From Bacteroidales bacterium (lineage in GTDB: Bacteria > Bacteroidota > Bacteroidia > Bacteroidales > UBA12481), in the NCBI GenBank assembly GCA_021160155.1, contig JAGHDB010000129.1:1-12756 (forward strand): 12,756 nt of DNA. Direction: 5' to 3'. This document shows, piece after piece, positions 7,420 to 12,756 of this stretch. Positions within the stretch are counted from its first letter, which is position 1, and the number at the start of each line of letters is the position of its first letter. A program made the position numbers and the translations under genes. The notes below the pieces were generated by a model. The model had not been told where the DNA came from. It saw nothing but the letters and a program-made list of their open reading frames with translations, and did not search any database.

Positions 7420-10089
7420 ATGAGACGCATCAGGAGCAGAAAACCGTGCCAAAGCCGGATGCGGGGAGTGATTTTCGCAATATTATGGATGATTGGAATA
7501 ACCAATTTCACTATTACTGCGCAAACGATTATTCCCGATCAGGTTTATACACTGGCTGCTAACTGGATGCAACACCATTCGGGCCGGTTTAAATCTTCTC
7601 TTCAACCGGATTCGGTCTGGATTTATACTCCGGCTAAATCTTCCGCTATCTCTCCTGAAAACAAAACAAACCGTATTTACCTGGTCACTTTTCAACCGGC
7701 CGGTTTCATGATTGTAACACCCGGATGGAAAAACAATCCGGTCTGCGGATATTCAACAGAACAGAAATTGCCGAAAGATCCTGCTCATCCGCTAAATGAT
7801 TACTGGTTACCCCGTTTGTACCGTTATCTGAATCAGGACCGTGTTCACATCCCTCCGAAAATTAACAGTTCCACCTCATTAAAAACAGATCTGGCAGTGG
7901 ATCCCCTTCTGACGGCACAATGGGGACAGGGAGATCCGTGGAATAAATTTTGTCCGGCAGATGATTCGGGGAGACATGCACTGGTCGGGTGTGTAGCAGT
8001 AGCCATGTCGCAGATTATGTACCATTGGAAATGGCCTGAAAAAGGCACCGGCTCCAATACCTACCGCCCACCGGCCCATCAGGAATACGGTGAAGTAACA
8101 GCCAATTTTGACACGACCCATTACCGATGGAATCAGATGCATACCATCTACCCCACCGATGCCGCTGCGTTATTGCTTTTTCAAACCGGAGTAGCCACTT
8201 TTATGAATTACGGTCCGGATGAATCAGGATCCAACACGGCTGCTTATGCACTGCCGGCATTTAAAAATAACTTCTCCTACCACCCGGGTATTATTTTCAG
8301 GGAAGAAGAGAAATATTTCTATGGTGAATGGACCCAAATGTTACGCCAGGAACTGGTTAACAACCGTGCCGTGTTATATACCGGTACCAACCCGGTAAGT
8401 AAAGCAGGTCATGCATTTAACATCGACGGGTTCCGCGATGAAACATTTTTCCACTTTAACTGGGGATGGAACGGAGCCGGGAACGGTTATTTCCAGCTCT
8501 TTGAGATGGGTGGCGGTTCAGCTGATTTTTCAAATAACCAGGGTGCCATGTTCGGCATTCAACCGGCTAATCTGCCCCGGCATGACCGGCCGGCTACCCT
8601 ACAAGCCCTTCCGGGAGATACCTTCGTTGACCTGATCTGGGATAATCCCGTCGTAACAGATCTGTCGCATTACGTGATCTATCGTAATGACACCCTCATA
8701 GCTAATACTCCGGATACCCGTTACCGGGATACTTCACTGGTCAATGGCACTGCATATCAATACCATATCACAGCCGTTTACATAGGTCAAAACCCGGGAG
8801 AGTCAGACCCCACCCCATCCCTGGAAGTAGTCCCCTGGACTCAAATCACAGCACCCGGTCAACAGGATTTTGAAACCGGTCTTCACGGCTGGCAGATCGA
8901 TCAGAATGAATTTGGTTTTCATATCGCTGCCGCTGCCGAACTCGCTGAAAGTACCCGGACCGGCTCTTTTGTTTTAATCCGTTCTGAAGGTGTGGGCGAC
9001 GGAATTAAAGTCTCCGATTATCTTATAAGTCCGGTTATTTATCCCAGAAAGTACCACCACCTTGCGATATCGTTTGATTACCTTTTTAAACAAAAGAAAG
9101 AGGTGGAGGTCCTTTACCTGATGTACCGTAAATTCTCTGATGGTTTATGGAATACGATTGCCCGGCTGGATTCTACCGGAGGATGGAACGACTGGAAAAC
9201 TTTCTATGCCTATATTCCTCCCGAAGCCGGTGGAGGTCCTGTTCAGATCGGATTTTATTATAATAATTATTACCGCGAAGGCTTTGGTGCGGCTATTGAT
9301 CAAATCCGTTTTTTCGATGTGCCCGAACCACCTGTGCCACAATTTGAAATATCAACTTCCGATGCCTGCCAGGATCAAACTATCATAGTGAGTGATTCTT
9401 CTACCGGCCACATAGAGAATTATTTCTGGGATTTCGGTGAGGGAGCCACACCCCGGTATGCCCAAACCAAAGGCCCTCACCAGGTTGTTTACCAAACAGC
9501 CGGACACAAGGCCATCCGGCTGACACTCAATCATCTTGATCAACTTGATAAAAAAAATATCCTGAATATCCGATCCCATCCGGAAAGCGGATTTACTTAT
9601 ACCCGATCAGCAATGGATATTCATTTTACCAATACCGGAAAGAATGTGGAAGCCCTGTTTTGGGATTTTGGTGACGGAGTAACTTCAACCTCTGTCAATC
9701 CGGTACACACCTATCTGTCAAAAGAGATCTTTCACGTTACTCAAGTAGGTTATAACGGCACCTGTTCACCTGACACCACCAAAGTTGATCTGGATATGCG
9801 GCCGGGTACCGGGATAGATGACCGGATCACTACGTTGCACGCCCGGGTTTATCCCAATCCGTTTACCGGAAGTTGTGCCATCAACTGGGAAACCCCGCCG
9901 GTTTCTCCGGTAGTGATACGGATAACCGACCTGAACGGCAAAGAAGTTTTTACCCTTAGGGCACAGCCGGCTTCTTCCATGAAATTGTATCTCCCCGGTC
10001 TGCCCACAGGGATTTATATACTACATTTGATCAGTGGAAAAATAGCTGAAACACACCGTTTGATAAAAATGAATCCTTACAATTATTAA
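7420..10089 (+). CDS. Secreted C10 (streptopain-like) cysteine protease with PKD repeats and T9SS sorting domain
   Basis: An 889-residue exported protease. In order: signal peptide (1-35, hydrophobic core from about 16, cleavage near TITAQ; the Met14 codon at 7459 is an alternative start); Spi-type inhibitory prodomain (about 36-150); C10 catalytic domain (about 155-380), with nucleophile Cys191 in LVGCVAVAMSQIM, His331 in GHAFNIDGF, and Asn347/Trp348 in FNWGWNG; a fibronectin III-like domain (about 390-470); a jelly-roll/cleaved-adhesin-like domain (about 480-633); two PKD domains, with WDFGEG (670-675) and WDFGDG (748-753); and a T9SS type A C-terminal domain starting at VYPNPFTG (810-817) and ending in a KxxxxHRLIK-type tail. 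It should be exported by Sec, then T9SS, and released or anchored on the surface; the prodomain implies zymogen activation. It follows the tRNA terminator and precedes the cytidylyltransferase gene by 9 bp, so co-transcription is likely. Confidence 0.94.
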   Translation: MRRIRSRKPCQSRMRGVIFAILWMIGITNFTITAQTIIPDQVYTLAANWMQHHSGRFKSSLQPDSVWIYTPAKSSAISPENKTNRIYLVTFQPAGFMIVTPGWKNNPVCGYSTEQKLPKDPAHPLNDYWLPRLYRYLNQDRVHIPPKINSSTSLKTDLAVDPLLTAQWGQGDPWNKFCPADDSGRHALVGCVAVAMSQIMYHWKWPEKGTGSNTYRPPAHQEYGEVTANFDTTHYRWNQMHTIYPTDAAALLLFQTGVATFMNYGPDESGSNTAAYALPAFKNNFSYHPGIIFREEEKYFYGEWTQMLRQELVNNRAVLYTGTNPVSKAGHAFNIDGFRDETFFHFNWGWNGAGNGYFQLFEMGGGSADFSNNQGAMFGIQPANLPRHDRPATLQALPGDTFVDLIWDNPVVTDLSHYVIYRNDTLIANTPDTRYRDTSLVNGTAYQYHITAVYIGQNPGESDPTPSLEVVPWTQITAPGQQDFETGLHGWQIDQNEFGFHIAAAAELAESTRTGSFVLIRSEGVGDGIKVSDYLISPVIYPRKYHHLAISFDYLFKQKKEVEVLYLMYRKFSDGLWNTIARLDSTGGWNDWKTFYAYIPPEAGGGPVQIGFYYNNYYREGFGAAIDQIRFFDVPEPPVPQFEISTSDACQDQTIIVSDSSTGHIENYFWDFGEGATPRYAQTKGPHQVVYQTAGHKAIRLTLNHLDQLDKKNILNIRSHPESGFTYTRSAMDIHFTNTGKNVEALFWDFGDGVTSTSVNPVHTYLSKEIFHVTQVGYNGTCSPDTTKVDLDMRPGTGIDDRITTLHARVYPNPFTGSCAINWETPPVSPVVIRITDLNGKEVFTLRAQPASSMKLYLPGLPTGIYILHLISGKIAETHRLIKMNPYNY

Positions 10090-10098
10090 TCTTCGCCC

Positions 10099-10812
10099 AT
10101 GAATGTACTGATCACGATATGTGCCAGAGGAGGTTCAAAAGGAATTAACGGAAAGAATATTATCCTATTAAATAATAAACCGCTGATCTCCTACACCATT
10201 TCGCTGGCCCGTCAATTGGGTAAACAATACGATGCGGAAATTGAACTCAGTACAGACAGCCCCGAAATAAAAGAGACCGCAAAGTCTTTTGGGTTAACCA
10301 CAGAATATCTCAGGCCCGGCGCCCTGGCTACAGACAGAGCCGGGAAAATTGCGGTGATCAATGATCTTTTGCAATATGCAGAATCGAAATATAATACATC
10401 ATACGACTACCTGATTGACTTGGATGTTACTTCACCTATTCGCACATCAAATGATATTTCTGAAGGATTCAACCTGTTGCAGCAAGATCCGCAGGCTTTC
10501 AATCTTTTTTCCGTCAGTCCGGCCAAAAGAAATCCCTATTTCAATATGGTTGAGCAAAACGAGTCGGGATACTATCAACGGGTGAAACAGAAAGAATCCT
10601 TTCTGTCGCGGCAAAGCGCTCCGGAAGTATTTGACATGAATGCCGCCTTCTACATTTATCGCAGGGCATTTTTCAATCTGCATCCTGAAACTCCCTTTAC
10701 CGACCGCACCCTGGTTTATGTGATGCCGCATTTATGTGTGGATATTGACCATTGGGACGACCTGAGTTTTATTGAATACCTTCTTGAAAAGGGATTAATT
10801 GAATTGCCATGA
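10099..10812 (+). CDS. CMP-nonulosonate cytidylyltransferase (NeuA/LegF/PtmB-like)
   Basis: A 237-residue cytosolic nucleotidyltransferase of the acylneuraminate cytidylyltransferase family, which couples a nine-carbon sugar acid to CMP using CTP. The CTP-binding loop ICARGGSKGINGKN (7-20) is intact; LIDLDVTSPIRT (105-116) carries the core acidic residues; RNPYFNMVE (144-152) and SRQSAPEVFDMNAAFY (170-185) form the sugar pocket; DID (215-217) supplies the metal-binding aspartates. The phrases RNPYFN, RQSAP and DMNA are, from memory, closer to the legionaminate-type enzymes (LegF/PtmB) than to sialic acid NeuA, but the exact substrate is inferred. It lies 9 bp after the protease gene, and its stop overlaps the next start (ATGA). 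No synthase, epimerase or aminotransferase of the pathway is in the window. Confidence 0.88.
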   Translation: MNVLITICARGGSKGINGKNIILLNNKPLISYTISLARQLGKQYDAEIELSTDSPEIKETAKSFGLTTEYLRPGALATDRAGKIAVINDLLQYAESKYNTSYDYLIDLDVTSPIRTSNDISEGFNLLQQDPQAFNLFSVSPAKRNPYFNMVEQNESGYYQRVKQKESFLSRQSAPEVFDMNAAFYIYRRAFFNLHPETPFTDRTLVYVMPHLCVDIDHWDDLSFIEYLLEKGLIELP

Positions 10813-11729
10813 TGACGGTATTGCTCATCGGTTTGGGATCCATTGCCAAAAAACATATCCGGGCACTTAAGACAATTGATAAAAATATCCGGATCACTGC
10901 CCTGGATACCGTTTCTAAAACAGACGAGGACATTGAAGGAGGTAAAACCATTTCTTCTTTTGACCAACTGAAAGAACCACCTGGTTTTATTCTGATCAGC
11001 AACCCCACAAAATTTCATGAAACCACTATTCGGCAGGCACTCAGGTTTCAGGTACCTCTGTTTATCGAGAAGCCTCCCCTGATGGATCTTTCCGGATATG
11101 TATCTTTGTCGGCCGACATCGAGAATCTTGGTATTACAACCTATGTGGGTTACAACATGCGGTTTCATCCGATCATACGGTTTCTGAAAGAGCATGTAAC
11201 GGCCGATCAAATTATCGAGGCCAATATTTATTGCGGTTCATACCTCCCTGAGTGGAGGCCAGACGTTGATTACCGGCAATCCTATAGTGCCCGGAGCGAG
11301 ACGGGAGGAGGAGTGCATCTCGACCTGATCCATGAAATCGATTATACTTACTGGCTGTTGGGAGCCCCGGCTGCCACTTCCAAAATCACAAAGAAAGTAT
11401 CCAATCTTGAAATAAACAGTATGGATTATGCTCATTATCAATTGGATTATTTAACTTTTGCAGCGAATATTACATTAAATTATTATCGGCGACAAAAGAA
11501 AAGAGAAATCGAATTCATCTTCAATAACGGGATCTGGAACGCGGATCTGTTAACAGGAGAGATCCATGACCACACAGGAAAGATGATCTTTCAATCCAAG
11601 CCTGATATTGCACAAACCTATGTTGACCAGATGCGTTATTTTATCCGGGGGATGCACCATCCGGATCAACCGATGATGAACAACTTTCAGGAAGCCGTAA
11701 ACGTGTTAAAAATTTGCCTGCATGAATAA
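10809..11729 (+). CDS. Gfo/Idh/MocA-family oxidoreductase
   Basis: A 306-residue cytosolic NAD(P)-dependent dehydrogenase. The Rossmann loop is GLGSIAKKH (8-16), the conserved EKP is at 87-89 (IEKPPLMD), and the catalytic region GGGVHLDLIHEIDY (166-179) provides the Asp172/His175 pair expected in the family. Members oxidise, reduce or epimerise sugars, often as nucleotide sugars. A second ATG follows directly (10812), so the first Met may not be used. The gene overlaps the cytidylyltransferase by 4 bp and the dehydrogenase by 8 bp, which strongly suggests one translationally coupled unit. Its job in nonulosonate metabolism is an inference from context; it could act on the free sugar, the CMP-sugar or an attached glycan precursor. 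Confidence 0.88.
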   Translation: MMTVLLIGLGSIAKKHIRALKTIDKNIRITALDTVSKTDEDIEGGKTISSFDQLKEPPGFILISNPTKFHETTIRQALRFQVPLFIEKPPLMDLSGYVSLSADIENLGITTYVGYNMRFHPIIRFLKEHVTADQIIEANIYCGSYLPEWRPDVDYRQSYSARSETGGGVHLDLIHEIDYTYWLLGAPAATSKITKKVSNLEINSMDYAHYQLDYLTFAANITLNYYRRQKKREIEFIFNNGIWNADLLTGEIHDHTGKMIFQSKPDIAQTYVDQMRYFIRGMHHPDQPMMNNFQEAVNVLKICLHE

Positions 11730-12462
11730 ATTAAAGAACAAAGTGATCGCAGTTACCGGGGGAAGTGGATTGATTGGCAGGAGCATCCTGAAGCAAATTG
11801 ATATTGAGGGCGGTATTGCGGTCAATCTGGATATCGATTGTGTAACCGATCCCGGGCAACATACCATCAAATGTGATATTACCCGTGAAGAGGAGATTCT
11901 CCCGGCTTTTAAATTGCTGGTGGATACTTTTGGCAGAATAGACGGATTAGTCAATGCTGCTTACCCGAGAACGGAAGACTGGGGGGATGATTTTGAAGAG
12001 ATTAAAACAACCTCCTGGCAAAAAAATATCGACTGGCAATTAACCGGATGTTTCATCAGTTCCAGAGCAGCTATCCGACAGATGCTGAAACAGGGTGGAG
12101 GTGCCGTGGTGAATATTGCTTCAATTTACGGAGTAGTCGGCAGTAATTTCAATATTTATGAAGGATCCGGGATCACGCCCCCGGCTGCTTATTCGGTGAT
12201 TAAAGGAGGGATCATTAACTTTACCCGTTATCTGGCCTCAAAATATGCAAAAAACGGGATTCGTGTCAATTGTGTTTCACCCGGAGGAGTGTACAACCGG
12301 CAGGATCCCTCTTTTGTTCAGGCATATGAACAGCAGGTCCCTATCCGGAGAATGGCTGCCCCGGAAGATATTGCACCGGGCGTTGTTTTTCTGTTATCGG
12401 ATGAGGCGCAATATGTAATTGGGCATAATTTAATTATTGACGGTGGCTGGACAGCAATATAG
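11722..12462 (+). CDS. Short-chain dehydrogenase/reductase, PtmA-like
   Basis: A 246-residue cytosolic classical SDR. The cofactor loop is TGGSGLIG (12-19), differing from the usual TGxxxGIG only by Leu; NAAYPR (78-83) replaces the usual NNAG; the catalytic residues are Ser134 (NIASIYG), Tyr157 and Lys161 (YSVIK); the C-terminus IDGGW is typical. The variants NAAYPR and ASIYGV followed by a YE-rich insertion (about 139-150) are, from memory, shared with PtmA-type dehydrogenases found beside legionaminate-type genes in Campylobacter and other bacteria. The start overlaps the preceding gene by 8 bp. The reaction is not known from the sequence; the pairing with a PtmB-like gene is the strongest hint. 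Confidence 0.88.
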   Translation: MNKLKNKVIAVTGGSGLIGRSILKQIDIEGGIAVNLDIDCVTDPGQHTIKCDITREEEILPAFKLLVDTFGRIDGLVNAAYPRTEDWGDDFEEIKTTSWQKNIDWQLTGCFISSRAAIRQMLKQGGGAVVNIASIYGVVGSNFNIYEGSGITPPAAYSVIKGGIINFTRYLASKYAKNGIRVNCVSPGGVYNRQDPSFVQAYEQQVPIRRMAAPEDIAPGVVFLLSDEAQYVIGHNLIIDGGWTAI

Positions 12463-12471
12463 CATATAGCC

Positions 12472-12756
12472 ATGGCTTTTATAGAAAAAGAGCTCGATAC
12501 GCTCCGTGAAATTGTTCATTCCTGTAAGAAATGTCCCTTACATGAAAAGCGTCGCCACGCGGTTTTCGGTGATGGAAATCCTTATGCTGAAATTTTACTG
12601 ATCGGTGAAGGTCCGGGTCAGGAAGAGGACCGGCAGGGATTGCCTTTTGTAGGAAAATCCGGACAAATGCTGGATAAAATATTGGAAGCCTGTGGATTTC
12701 AGCGACAGGAGCACGTTTTTATCGCCAATATCGTCAAATGCCGCCCTCCCAATAAT
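12472..12756 (+). CDS. Uracil-DNA glycosylase, family 4-type, cut by window edge
   Basis: The first 95 codons of a DNA-repair enzyme that removes uracil from DNA to begin base-excision repair. I translated it from the ATG at 12472; the frame is open to the edge. Evidence: CKKCP (18-22) giving two 4Fe-4S ligands, Cys18 and Cys21; the active-site motif GEGPGQEED (45-53), a variant of the family GEAPGxxED; GLPFVGKSGQMLD (56-68), the uracil-binding turn; and IANIVKCRPPNN (84-95) containing a third cluster ligand, Cys90. About half of the usual 200 or so residues are missing on the right. It starts 9 bp after the dehydrogenase stop, so it probably shares its transcript, but the function is unrelated. 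Confidence 0.9.
   Translation, partial: MAFIEKELDTLREIVHSCKKCPLHEKRRHAVFGDGNPYAEILLIGEGPGQEEDRQGLPFVGKSGQMLDKILEACGFQRQEHVFIANIVKCRPPNN

Noticed and set aside
10716..11210. Minus-strand 164-codon open frame
   Set aside because: It is antisense to the cytidylyltransferase/oxidoreductase junction and shows no domain pattern; the plus-strand genes have intact motifs.

Overview
The window looks like chromosomal DNA of a member of the Bacteroidota, probably a Bacteroidales-like environmental lineage. The phylum rests on three things: a large secreted protease ending in a type IX secretion (T9SS) sorting domain, several promoter-like TAnnTTTG (-7) boxes of the Bacteroidota type (the best is a TTG-N19-TATCTTTG in front of a tRNA), and a gene repertoire usual for the phylum (bacterial GH3, CvpA, dNK-type deoxynucleoside kinase). 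The order-level guess is weak. I see no transposase, integrase, phage gene or CRISPR array.

Layout. 1-1611 (minus): cvpA-like membrane protein followed by tyrS, which runs off the left edge. 1689-4706 (plus): a GH3-family acyl-adenylating enzyme, overlapped by 4 bp by a secreted beta-propeller-like protein whose signal peptide is built from a 9-bp tandem repeat, then a deoxynucleoside kinase. 4678-5661 (minus): a PfkB-family, adenosine-kinase-like gene that overlaps the deoxynucleoside kinase tail to tail by 29 bp. 5707-7107 (plus): a proton-coupled sugar porter. 7146-7219: tRNA-Asn(GTT), with its own promoter and a strong intrinsic terminator. 7420-12756 (plus): a tight run made of a C10 (streptopain-like) T9SS protease, a CMP-nonulosonate (LegF/PtmB-like) cytidylyltransferase, a Gfo/Idh/MocA oxidoreductase, a PtmA-like short-chain dehydrogenase, and a family 4-type uracil-DNA glycosylase that runs off the right edge.

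How the genes fit together. The left part is mainly housekeeping: translation (TyrRS, tRNA-Asn) and purine nucleoside salvage (two unrelated kinases facing each other). The right part looks like cell-surface biology: an exported multidomain protease followed, 9 bp later, by three overlapping genes resembling the activation end of a legionaminic-acid-like nonulosonate pathway. No nonulosonate synthase (NeuB/LegI) is present here, so this trio must either work with enzymes encoded elsewhere or do something else. The most unusual items are that protease/sugar-activation block, the repeat-built signal peptide, and the GH3/secreted-protein pair of unknown function. There is no gene-free stretch longer than 300 bases; the longest (7258-7419) holds only a possible promoter.
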